Origin: Dehalococcoidia bacterium
GTDB lineage: Bacteria > Chloroflexota > Dehalococcoidia > SAR202 > UBA11138
Length of the DNA stretch: 5,233 nucleotides
Direction: 5' to 3'
NCBI GenBank assembly: GCA_012270625.1
Contig: JAAXHZ010000308.1
Span: forward strand, 1-5,233
Shown: in pieces, positions 1 through 5,092 of the stretch
Layout of the letters: the number at the start of each line of letters is the position of its first letter
Numbering within the stretch: position 1 is the stretch's first letter
Program-made: the position numbers and the translations under genes
The notes under the pieces: model-generated
What the model saw: the letters and a program-made list of their open reading frames with translations, nothing else
What the model was told of the DNA's origin: nothing
The model's database searches: none

Positions 1-546
1 CTGTCAAAAGGGTCCGAACAGGGAACCGTCAGTTTCCGGCCCAACGCCGAAGGCGACTTAGACGTGATAGTCACCGATCCGCCGGGTGATATAGACAATG
101 CAGTTATGAAACTGCCTGCCGTCAGCATCAGGCACTTAGCATCCATAGTCGTCAGCCTGGATGCCGAGACGTTCACAGGTCCCAAGGGCGCGACGTACAG
201 ATTCACTGACCGCAGTCCCAACAGCGAATCTAGCACGCTGCGGCTGCACATCGAGTACGAGCCGGATGATCCAGCGTCTCCCAATATTACGGGGGCAGAG
301 ATCCATGCCGGAGAGGAGTCGGTTCAAATGGTAGGAGCCGACGCAGTCTTTCATGCCTCAAATGGGTTCAAGTTCGGTCGTCTGGTCTTCCCTATCGAGG
401 CTAGGGCGTTGATGGAGCGCGACGACGCGGAGTTGGTGATAACCTCATACCGCGAGAATGTGAGAGGCAGCATTGCAATGCCTGCCGGCCTCGTGGTCGC
501 AGACGACCGGCTTGCCACCTCGACCTCTCACCAGGGGGCACACTGA
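1..546 (+). CDS. 3' part of a protein of unknown function (5' end outside window)
   Basis: The reading frame is open from the first base of the window to TGA at 544-546, giving 181 visible codons, so the gene almost certainly starts upstream. A GTG at 64 could serve as a start, but no Shine-Dalgarno precedes it and the frame is open before it. I do not recognise the family. The visible part has no membrane segment and no lipobox. It alternates short hydrophobic stretches with charged and polar ones, and phrases such as FGRLVFPIEA and ELVITSYREN suggest a mostly beta-strand soluble or exported domain. Its stop overlaps the start of the following lipoprotein gene (TGATG), so the two are probably translationally coupled and co-transcribed, and the products may act together at the cell envelope. 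That functional link is inference from layout only. Confidence 0.7.
   Translation: MSKGSEQGTVSFRPNAEGDLDVIVTDPPGDIDNAVMKLPAVSIRHLASIVVSLDAETFTGPKGATYRFTDRSPNSESSTLRLHIEYEPDDPASPNITGAEIHAGEESVQMVGADAVFHASNGFKFGRLVFPIEARALMERDDAELVITSYRENVRGSIAMPAGLVVADDRLATSTSHQGAH
533..538 (+). promoter_or_regulatory. Ribosome binding site of the lipoprotein gene
   Basis: AGGGGG lies inside the end of the upstream coding region, 7 bases before the ATG at 546. It supports that start and coupled translation across the one-base overlap. Confidence 0.6.
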
Positions 547-1490
547 TGTCAACGACTAACCAGCCCCGACGAGTGTCCTCGTTCACAGCGTCCGCCATCC
601 TGGTGGGGATAATCGCTCTATCCGGATGCGGGCTATGGCCTGGCGGCTCGGACGCTCCCTCCGACCCGATCGAGTTTGCAGTCCACCTCACGGATTTGGG
701 AAGAGACGGAGACTGGGAGGAGATGAGAAACCTGATGGTCGATGAGTTTCACGACTTCGATCTTGAAGCACTCGAGTTCGCCGTTGGGTTCCAGTCCATA
801 TCGCCTTCGCATATCCCGAATTGGCCGGACTGGGACTCCCCGGACAGTTGGAGCGTGCAGCCATTTGGCGAAGCCACCATCGTCCGGGTGAGGGAAGCTC
901 CTATGTTCGCCCTCACGTTGCGTTCATCCAGCGACGGCAGTCTGAAGTTCGACCCTGGGCCGAACGCGTACCAATGGGCATACTGGCTCGACAGTCAGTA
1001 TGCGCGCGGCCTCGACTGGGACGATCTCGACTACCCGTCAGTGCGAGGACTGCACGCCGACATGAATCCAAGTCCAAGCAAACTCCCCAGATTCTTCTTG
1101 GGAAGGAACCTCAGTTATGATGTCGAGAGCGTCCGCAAAGCTGGGACTCACGTCGAGGTGACTACACGGTTTGAAATAGGCAGGGGGCTTTCTGGAAGGC
1201 TCGCGACCAATGATATCCGGTGGCGCACGGATACCGCCGAGGGGCAGGCTGAACTGTTGTGGACGATTGCGGAACTGGAGAAAGAATCTGGCGGCGACTC
1301 ATGGCTCCAGCTGTTCACCAATCTGTCGGAACAAGGCACTGCCCCATATCTCTTTACTATTGGTCTGGACAACGTACCGACAGATGATGAGATCACGGTA
1401 GAGTTCAGCAATCTCGCCATTGGCGACACCGTGCTGGCCCTGGCCCTGACCATACCTCTGAGCAACGTTCCCGCTTCTCCCGATCCTTGA
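546..1490 (+). CDS. Predicted lipoprotein of unknown function, 314 aa
   Basis: The N-terminus is a classic type II signal peptide. Two arginines (R8, R9) are followed by a hydrophobic stretch from about residue 13 to 26 and the lipobox L25-S26-G27-C28, so the mature protein should begin at a lipidated Cys28 and be anchored on the outer face of the membrane. After it comes a short linker rich in Gly, Ser, Pro and Asp. The early mature region (about residues 40-75: FAVHLTDLGRDGDWEEMRNL) looks helical. The remainder is rich in Trp, Asp and beta-prone segments, and the C-terminus ends in SPDP. No enzyme motif is recognisable. The start is supported by AGGGGG 7 bases upstream and by the one-base overlap with the preceding gene. 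The stop codon overlaps a possible promoter for the hydantoinase gene. The partner gene upstream is also unrecognised, so the pair may be a lineage-specific envelope unit. Lipoprotein status is well supported; function is unknown. Confidence 0.85.
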   Translation: MSTTNQPRRVSSFTASAILVGIIALSGCGLWPGGSDAPSDPIEFAVHLTDLGRDGDWEEMRNLMVDEFHDFDLEALEFAVGFQSISPSHIPNWPDWDSPDSWSVQPFGEATIVRVREAPMFALTLRSSSDGSLKFDPGPNAYQWAYWLDSQYARGLDWDDLDYPSVRGLHADMNPSPSKLPRFFLGRNLSYDVESVRKAGTHVEVTTRFEIGRGLSGRLATNDIRWRTDTAEGQAELLWTIAELEKESGGDSWLQLFTNLSEQGTAPYLFTIGLDNVPTDDEITVEFSNLAIGDTVLALALTIPLSNVPASPDP

Positions 1491-1515
1491 CGCTGGGCGT
1501 CGTCGAACATAACAT
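1487..1515 (+). promoter_or_regulatory. Candidate promoter of the hydantoinase gene
   Basis: TTGACG (1487-1492, 5 of 6 consensus) and TAACAT (1510-1515, 4 of 6) are separated by exactly 17 bases. The -35 element overlaps the lipoprotein stop. Transcription would start near 1522 and give a leader of about 25 bases carrying the Shine-Dalgarno at 1533. The -10 box is weak, and two such boxes can arise by chance. Confidence 0.4.
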
Positions 1516-1532
1516 CGGGAATAACCACAGGC

Positions 1533-1537
1533 GGAGG
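1533..1537 (+). promoter_or_regulatory. Ribosome binding site that fixes the hydantoinase start
   Basis: GGAGG followed by TGG lies 9 bases before the ATG at 1547. It decides in favour of that ATG over an in-frame TTG at 1487, which lies 20 codons upstream, overlaps the previous gene and would add a sequence not expected for the family. Confidence 0.8.
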
Positions 1538-1546
1538 TGGATCACC

Positions 1547-2983
1547 ATGTTGGACACGATTGTTACAGGCGGACAGGTTGTGACTCCCCAGGGGGTGACG
1601 GAGGCGGATATTGCCATTGCGGACGGCAGGATCGCGGCGCTGGCGCGTCCGGGTGTGCTTTCGACGGAGGCGACCCAGATCATCGACGCATCGGGCATGA
1701 TCGTTCTGCCGGGCGGCATCGAGCCTCATACACACATCGGCATACCAGTGCCTGAGCAGTGGGCCGGTCGGCCCGAGGTGTTTACACAGCCTCCGGAGGC
1801 GGCCACACGCGCAGCGGCATTCGGCGGCGTCACGACGCTGCTCGACTTCGCGGGAACACTTCCCGTCACGCCGGACGATCCCGTTTCGCCGGACCCGATC
1901 ATGCGACAGATGGAGTCTCGGAGACAGGCATTCACCGGTCACAGCTACATCGACTTCGCCTATCACTACATCCTGGCGGGCGCGGTGAGTCCGCAGACCG
2001 TCGGGGAGATCGGCGAAGCGATCCAGGCTGGTCAGGCTAGCTTCAAGATATTTACGACGTTCGGGGGGCGTGTACCCTACGGACATCTCCAGGCCATCTT
2101 CAATGAAGTGTCAAAGCATGGCGGCATCATGGCAGTCCACGCCGAGGACGACGACATGGTGACGTACATGGAGGAGAAGCTGAAGCGGGAAGGAAGAGAT
2201 CAGGGACACAACCTGCACCTGGTCCACAGCAACATCTCTGAGGACGTATCCTTCCGCAAGGTCATCAGGATGGCAGAGCACGCTGAGGTCGGGATCTACT
2301 TCGTCCACGTAACCGCCAAAGAGGGCGTGACGGCAATCGGCGAGGCCAGAGAGCGTGGTCAGCCGGTGTACGGTGAGGCGCTGCACAACTACCTGGAGTT
2401 CACCTGCGACGACTACAAGAAGCCCAACGGCACCAAGATACACACGTATCCAGCCATCAAGTACGCCTCGGACCGGGACGCGCTGCAGCTTGGGCTGATG
2501 GACGGTCGCGTATCGACCACGGCCACCGACGAGTACACGACGTACAAGGACATCAAATTCTGGGGTCAGACGATAGAGTCTGTGTGCGGCGGTCATAACG
2601 GCATCGAGACACGGCTGCCGGTGGCGTTCACGAAGTTCGTGTCACAGGGCGGCATGTCGCTGTCCCACTTTGCAGACATAACCTCGACCAACGCGGCGAA
2701 GATCCTGGGTCTGTACCCACGGAAGGGCGTCATCGCTCCTGGCAGCGACGCCGATCTGGTGTTCATAGACCCGAGCGTTCGCAAGACACTCACGCTCGAC
2801 GACCTGCACTCCGACTCCGACTACAGCATCTGGGAGGGGTTCGAGTGCGAGGGGTATCCTGTGAAGACGATGCTCAGGGGCAAGGTGATCGTGGAGGACG
2901 GGAATCTGATAGGCAGCTCGTCTGACGGCGAGTGGCTGCCGCGCAAGGTGTCACCTGAGACGCTGGCGAGGCCGGTGGTGTAA
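1547..2983 (+). CDS. Hydantoinase/dihydropyrimidinase-family cyclic amidohydrolase, 478 aa
   Basis: This is a cytoplasmic metal-dependent amidohydrolase. Family members open cyclic diamides such as hydantoins and dihydropyrimidines by hydrolysis. The N-terminal beta-sandwich strands (IVTGGQVVTPQGV, DIAIADGRIAAL) lead into the TIM-barrel motif PGGIEPHTHIGIP. The expected binuclear metal ligands are all visible: H61 and H63, carboxylated lysine K167 in SFKIF, H198 in VHAED, H254 in FVHVTAKEG, and D328 in TATDEYT. The C-terminal PRKGVIAPGSDADLVFID (about 391-408) is the usual return to the sandwich domain. Length is normal for the family. Two positions are odd. The residue five after the lysine, tyrosine (Tyr155) in characterised D-hydantoinases, is F172, and the Asp ligand is followed by Glu, not the common His, so the true substrate may differ. 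Start chosen by GGAGG at 1533. A 31-codon slice of a close paralogue lies downstream at 3690. Family assignment is firm; substrate is not. Confidence 0.92.
   Translation: MLDTIVTGGQVVTPQGVTEADIAIADGRIAALARPGVLSTEATQIIDASGMIVLPGGIEPHTHIGIPVPEQWAGRPEVFTQPPEAATRAAAFGGVTTLLDFAGTLPVTPDDPVSPDPIMRQMESRRQAFTGHSYIDFAYHYILAGAVSPQTVGEIGEAIQAGQASFKIFTTFGGRVPYGHLQAIFNEVSKHGGIMAVHAEDDDMVTYMEEKLKREGRDQGHNLHLVHSNISEDVSFRKVIRMAEHAEVGIYFVHVTAKEGVTAIGEARERGQPVYGEALHNYLEFTCDDYKKPNGTKIHTYPAIKYASDRDALQLGLMDGRVSTTATDEYTTYKDIKFWGQTIESVCGGHNGIETRLPVAFTKFVSQGGMSLSHFADITSTNAAKILGLYPRKGVIAPGSDADLVFIDPSVRKTLTLDDLHSDSDYSIWEGFECEGYPVKTMLRGKVIVEDGNLIGSSSDGEWLPRKVSPETLARPVV
2789..2880 (+). repeat. Direct repeat copy A, inside the hydantoinase gene
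   Basis: These 92 bases encode residues 415-445 of the intact hydantoinase and match 3690-3781 at 83 of 92 positions by hand alignment, without gaps. The two copies are in the same orientation, 901 bases apart start to start, and bracket the toxin-antitoxin genes. Confidence 0.9.
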
Positions 2984-3016
2984 GGGAATAGAACTAAATT
3001 CAGGGTTCCTCCACTC

Positions 3017-3047
3017 TTGCGAATCTTGTTTTTCATGCCTTTATCAT
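3017..3047 (+). promoter_or_regulatory. Possible promoter of the toxin-antitoxin operon
   Basis: TTGCGA (3017-3022) and TATCAT (3042-3047, 5 of 6 consensus) are 19 bases apart, slightly long. The region is visibly more AT-rich than the flanking genes. Transcription would start around 3054, only a few bases before the ATG at 3062, so the message would be nearly leaderless. This fits the absence of a Shine-Dalgarno there. Confidence 0.3.
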
Positions 3048-3060
3048 GCTATCGTCATGA
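3044..3060 (+). promoter_or_regulatory. Inverted repeat, candidate antitoxin operator
   Basis: TCATG (3044-3048) and CATGA (3056-3060) are perfect 5-base arms around 7 bases, immediately before the antitoxin ATG and overlapping the putative -10 box. Ribbon-helix-helix antitoxins usually repress their own operon by binding short inverted repeats at this place. The arms are short, so chance is possible. Confidence 0.4.
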
Positions 3061-3061
3061 C

Positions 3062-3292
3062 ATGGCTAACCTACAGGTAAAGAACATTCCTGATGCACTC
3101 CATGAACGCTTGCGTCGTCATGCGCTCGAAAACGGCTGCACCATGAGCTCGGTGGTGCTGACTGCTTTGGAGCGTGAGCTGGCAAGGTTGGACTGGCAGA
3201 AGCGTTTTGCCAAACACCCTACAACAGACCTCGGCGTGGATGCGGCAACCCTTCTGGCCGAAGAACGGGCCCTGCGCGAATTAGAGACGTAG
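3062..3292 (+). CDS. vapB: VapB/FitA-type ribbon-helix-helix antitoxin, 76 aa
   Basis: A small antitoxin expected to bind DNA as a ribbon-helix-helix dimer, to neutralise the PIN toxin encoded next to it and to repress the operon. The beta strand NLQVKNIP (residues 3-10), the first helix (about 11-24, DALHERLRRHALEN), the turn GCTMSS and the second helix (about 30-43, SVVLTALERELARL) are in the canonical order of FitA-like antitoxins. The C-terminal tail (about 44-76), with DWQKRF and a final acidic helix AEERALRELE, is where such proteins clamp the toxin. I chose ATG 3062 because the domain begins with MANLQV. An in-frame TTG at 3017 would add 15 residues unlike the family and would lie in the probable promoter. 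No clear Shine-Dalgarno is present. The stop overlaps the toxin start by one base. The symbol is class-level. Confidence 0.87.
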   Translation: MANLQVKNIPDALHERLRRHALENGCTMSSVVLTALERELARLDWQKRFAKHPTTDLGVDAATLLAEERALRELET

Positions 3293-3693
3293 TGGCTGGA
3301 TACGTAGTTGATGCATCGGTCGCGGTCGAGTATCTTCTGAAAACCCCACTCGGCTTGACACTGGCTGACACTCTCGAGAACGCATCGCTAGTTGCCCCAG
3401 AGTTGATCGACGCTGAAGTGCTGTCTGTCTTGCGACGGGGTGTGCTGCGTGGTGTGCTAGAGGAAACGCGGGCAAGGATCGTCGTAGAGAGTCTGGCCCA
3501 CTGGCCAGCGCACCGCGTTTCCCATAGGGACCTGGCCCCAATCGCGTGGCAGTACCACCGCAACATCAGCGCTTATGACGCCTTCTACGTCGCTGCCGCT
3601 CGCGGTTATGGCCTATCCCTGCTGACTACCGATGGGCGACTTGCGAGGGCGCCGAATCTCGGTATCGTGGTTCAAACCGTCCGCATGGGCTGA
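3292..3693 (+). CDS. vapC: VapC-type PIN-domain ribonuclease toxin, 133 aa
   Basis: A PIN-domain endoribonuclease toxin. VapC family members cut specific RNAs, often tRNA or rRNA, when freed from the antitoxin. All four expected acidic metal-binding residues are visible: D7 in YVVDASVAVEYL, E42 in LIDAEVLSVLRR, D96 in SAYDAFYVAAA and D114 in LTTDGRLARA. Length is typical and nothing suggests inactivation. Translation starts at GTG, overlapping the antitoxin stop (TAGTG), the usual coupled arrangement that keeps toxin made only with antitoxin. No independent Shine-Dalgarno is convincing. The 3' end is unusual: the stop codon TGA (3691-3693) lies within the start of a fragment of a second hydantoinase gene, in another reading frame, so the end of this gene coincides with a recombination junction. 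The last residues (QTVRMG) may therefore not be ancestral. Confidence 0.92.
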   Translation: MAGYVVDASVAVEYLLKTPLGLTLADTLENASLVAPELIDAEVLSVLRRGVLRGVLEETRARIVVESLAHWPAHRVSHRDLAPIAWQYHRNISAYDAFYVAAARGYGLSLLTTDGRLARAPNLGIVVQTVRMG

Positions 3694-3781
3694 CACTCGA
3701 CGATCTGCACGCCGACTCCGACTACAGCATCTGGGAGGGGTTCGAGTGCGATGGGTACCCGGTGAAGACTATGCTGAGGGG
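3690..3781 (+). repeat. Direct repeat copy B, in the hydantoinase remnant
   Basis: Second copy of the 92-base segment at 2789-2880, same orientation, nine mismatches and no gaps. Together the copies flank the 3' end of the hydantoinase gene and the whole toxin-antitoxin pair. Confidence 0.9.
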
Positions 3782-3806
3782 GTGTTATCATACCGACCTC
3801 ACATGA
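3690..3806 (+). pseudogene. Internal fragment of a second hydantoinase gene
   Basis: Read from 3690, the frame gives LTLDDLHADSDYSIWEGF and continues to MLRG at 3782. It matches residues 415-445 of the intact hydantoinase at 29 of 31 positions (Ser to Ala, Glu to Asp). It then loses similarity and runs through seven unrelated codons to TGA at 3804-3806. Both the large N-terminal part and the last 33 residues of the gene are missing, so it cannot make an enzyme. Of nine base differences from the intact gene, eight are at third codon positions, so the fragment came from a paralogue that had been evolving under selection for protein sequence, not from a very recent copy of its neighbour. It begins inside the toxin stop and ends just before the kinase gene. 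Confidence 0.85.
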
Positions 3807-3810
3807 AGAG

Positions 3811-4725
3811 ATGGCATCCCGCGTCGTAGATGCCGTTATGCCGGGGCACAGGCTGGTGTCGGTGACCCCAGCGTATGCCGCGTTCACGAACTCGGTGCAG
3901 GTGCTGGATACGCTGTCGCCAGCGGGCAGCAGGCTGCGGCTCGTCGTGAAACGAATGACCGACGACCCCGATCCCGAACGCGCCGCCGCCGACTTTCACG
4001 GACTGCGGATCGCTCGGAAACACGGTATCCCCGCTCCCGAGCCGGTGCTGCTCGACACCACCGGGGAGCTGCTTGGCGTGCCGGGGATCGTCACGACGCT
4101 CGCGGAAGGGACTCAGAACGCCAATCCGAGCGATCCGAAGGCATGGGCACAGGACATAGCGGAGCTGCTGCTCAGAATCCACGACGTCAGGCTCGATGCG
4201 TATGACCGTCGCCACATATACGACGGCAACGAGCTCGCCCTGTACTTCCTGTCAGGCGAGTATCCGGAGCGCATGGCGGGACACCCGCTATCGGATACGA
4301 TCTACGACGCCATTCGAGAGCTGCGCGGCTCGTTGGTCGCGGACCGCCCGGTGTTTCTCCACATGGACTTCTGGCCCGGAAATATACTGTGGCTCGACGA
4401 TCGTATCTCGGCCGTGGTGGACTGGGATGCGTCTGGCTATGGCGACCCGGCGATCGACGTGGGTTACTTCAGGATGGACGCTTACCTGCGCGGCATCAAG
4501 GAAGCGGCGCAGCCTTTCCTTGAGTACTACGAGGCGTCGTCAGGGCCTGTTCGGAATCTCGGCTACTGGGAGCTCGCCAGGGCCGCGGCTCCGCTGCCTG
4601 ACCCGGCTGCGTGGATACCTGAGCCCGGCGATCTGGGCGACCTCGTGGTCCCTGTCGAGAGGGCGCACACCGACTACTACGAGTTTGTGCATGACGCGCT
4701 GCGTCGGGCGTATGCGGGGAGATGA
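3811..4725 (+). CDS. Aminoglycoside-phosphotransferase-fold (APH family) kinase, 304 aa
   Basis: A cytoplasmic small-molecule kinase of the APH/choline-kinase-like superfamily, which transfers phosphate from ATP to a hydroxyl group; the substrate cannot be read from the sequence. The N-lobe has VVKRM with probable ATP-contacting K47 and a family-typical segment around 64-80 (GLRIARKHGIPAPEPVL). The catalytic loop is LHMDFWPGNILW (H184, catalytic-base D186, N191). The metal-binding DW is D204, followed by GYGDPAIDVGYF. The nucleotide loop near residues 19-27 (TPAYAAFTN) lacks the glycines usual for the family. The start at ATG 3811 has only GAAGAG directly abutting it, a poor Shine-Dalgarno, but the decayed copy at 4794 aligns from the same methionine, which supports it. 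The frame is closed upstream at 3775. Antibiotic resistance should not be assumed; many environmental members act in metabolism. The gene directly follows the hydantoinase fragment. Confidence 0.85.
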   Translation: MASRVVDAVMPGHRLVSVTPAYAAFTNSVQVLDTLSPAGSRLRLVVKRMTDDPDPERAAADFHGLRIARKHGIPAPEPVLLDTTGELLGVPGIVTTLAEGTQNANPSDPKAWAQDIAELLLRIHDVRLDAYDRRHIYDGNELALYFLSGEYPERMAGHPLSDTIYDAIRELRGSLVADRPVFLHMDFWPGNILWLDDRISAVVDWDASGYGDPAIDVGYFRMDAYLRGIKEAAQPFLEYYEASSGPVRNLGYWELARAAAPLPDPAAWIPEPGDLGDLVVPVERAHTDYYEFVHDALRRAYAGR

Positions 4726-4745
4726 GGAAACGGTCCTAGCTGGTA

Positions 4746-4768
4746 GATGGGAGTTCCGCTCCCTCATC
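4746..4768 (+). terminator. Weak hairpin after the kinase gene
   Basis: GGGAG (4749-4753) pairs with CTCCC (4759-4763) around TTCCG, and GAT/ATC could extend the stem across a two-base bulge. It lies about 20 bases after the kinase stop, a sensible place for a terminator, but no T-tract follows, so intrinsic termination is doubtful. Confidence 0.25.
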
Positions 4769-4793
4769 CAGTAGGGGACAAGCTCCGAGTGCG

Positions 4794-4955
4794 ATGAGTC
4801 GGATGGTGGCTGCCGTCATGCCGACCGCTCCTGTCTAACTTGTACCCCGTCGCGCATGGTCACAAGCTCGCGTCTGTGGCCCCGACGAATGGGAGTTCAT
4901 CGACTTAGCGCAGGCGGTGAACGCCGTTTCCCTTGCGGCCAGGACATTGCGGCTT
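4794..4955 (+). pseudogene. Decayed 5' end of a second APH-family kinase gene
   Basis: Three blocks align in order with the first 44 or so residues of the intact kinase at 3811. ATG at 4794 opens MSRMVAAVMP, against MASRVVDAVMP. After 34 extra bases with an in-frame TAA, GHKLASVAPTNG (from 4858) aligns with GHRLVSVTPAYA. After a one-base deletion, FIDLAQAVNAVSLAARTLRL (4896-4955) aligns with FTNSVQVLDTLSPAGSRLRL without gaps. About half of the aligned residues are identical. The order, spacing and shared start make chance unlikely, yet the stop codon, insertion and frameshift mean it cannot be translated as a kinase. Nothing resembling the catalytic C-lobe follows. It is much more diverged from its intact relative than the hydantoinase fragment is, so it is probably an older event or came from a distant paralogue. 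Confidence 0.7.
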
Positions 4956-4988
4956 GACAGCGATCAGTTCAACCTAATACATTATAAT
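4954..4988 (+). promoter_or_regulatory. Candidate promoter of the downstream lipoprotein gene
   Basis: A perfect TTGACA (4954-4959) begins on the last codon of the kinase remnant, and a perfect TATAAT lies at 4983-4988. They are 23 bases apart, too far for one standard promoter. A weaker TACATT (4978-4983) sits 18 bases after the TTGACA and would fit better. The base composition changes sharply here to AT-rich, as expected for a regulatory region, and the nearest gene downstream starts at 5093. Confidence 0.5.
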
Positions 4989-4994
4989 GATATG

Positions 4995-5008
4995 TACTAT
5001 CAGTAGTA
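4995..5008 (+). promoter_or_regulatory. Inverted repeat, possible operator
   Basis: TACTA (4995-4999) and TAGTA (5004-5008) are perfect arms around TCAG. The repeat lies 6 bases after the TATAAT box, across the expected transcription start, where a repressor site would act. Its short arms make it only suggestive. Confidence 0.35.
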
Positions 5009-5074
5009 TCGCTTATCGTGAGTTACTGTAAGCCGATTAACTGATGAATATATTGATACTAACTTGCATTAAAT

Positions 5075-5082
5075 AGGAGAGG
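5075..5082 (+). promoter_or_regulatory. Ribosome binding site of the final lipoprotein gene
   Basis: AGGAGAGG lies 10 bases before the ATG at 5093. It is the strongest Shine-Dalgarno in the right half of the window and fixes the start. Confidence 0.75.
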
Positions 5083-5092
5083 AATTCTGACA

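Larger units (their letters stand above)
4726..5092. other. Gene-free stretch between kinase and lipoprotein genes
   Basis: No intact gene is supported in these 367 bases on either strand. From left to right they hold a weak hairpin, the decayed 5' part of a second kinase gene up to about 4955, then an AT-rich regulatory region. The latter has a candidate promoter, an inverted repeat at 4995-5008, an AATATATT palindrome at 5047-5054 and the ribosome binding site of the next gene. The leader from the TATAAT box to the start codon is about 100 bases, long enough for regulation, but I recognise no riboswitch. Confidence 0.6.

Noticed and set aside
1487..1546. TTG start adding 20 residues to the hydantoinase
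   Set aside because: GGAGG is placed correctly for ATG 1547, the family begins near that Met, and the TTG overlaps the previous stop codon.
1148..2086. Long open frame on the - strand (312 codons) across the lipoprotein end and hydantoinase start
   Set aside because: It lies opposite two well-supported genes, has arginine-rich low-information sequence with no domain, and shows no ribosome binding site. It is a shadow frame.
2111..2596. Minus-strand open frame opposite the hydantoinase barrel
   Set aside because: It lies entirely antisense to conserved catalytic segments, and its translation has no recognisable motif.
2984..3016. Terminator after the hydantoinase gene
   Set aside because: Only very short, loosely pairing arms (for example GGAA with TTCC) and no T-tract, so it is not supportable.
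3017..3061. TTG start adding 15 residues to the antitoxin
   Set aside because: The ribbon-helix-helix fold begins at MANLQV. The added part overlaps the likely promoter and operator and looks non-coding.
4196..4774. Plus-strand 192-codon frame overlapping the kinase
   Set aside because: It is an offset frame of the kinase coding region, with Ser/Thr/Arg-rich translation typical of out-of-frame GC-rich DNA.
4787..4797. CGAGTGCGATG also occurs at 3743-3753 in the hydantoinase fragment
   Set aside because: The match is only 11 bases, with no convincing similarity beyond it. It could be chance, and I did not use it as evidence of a shared origin.
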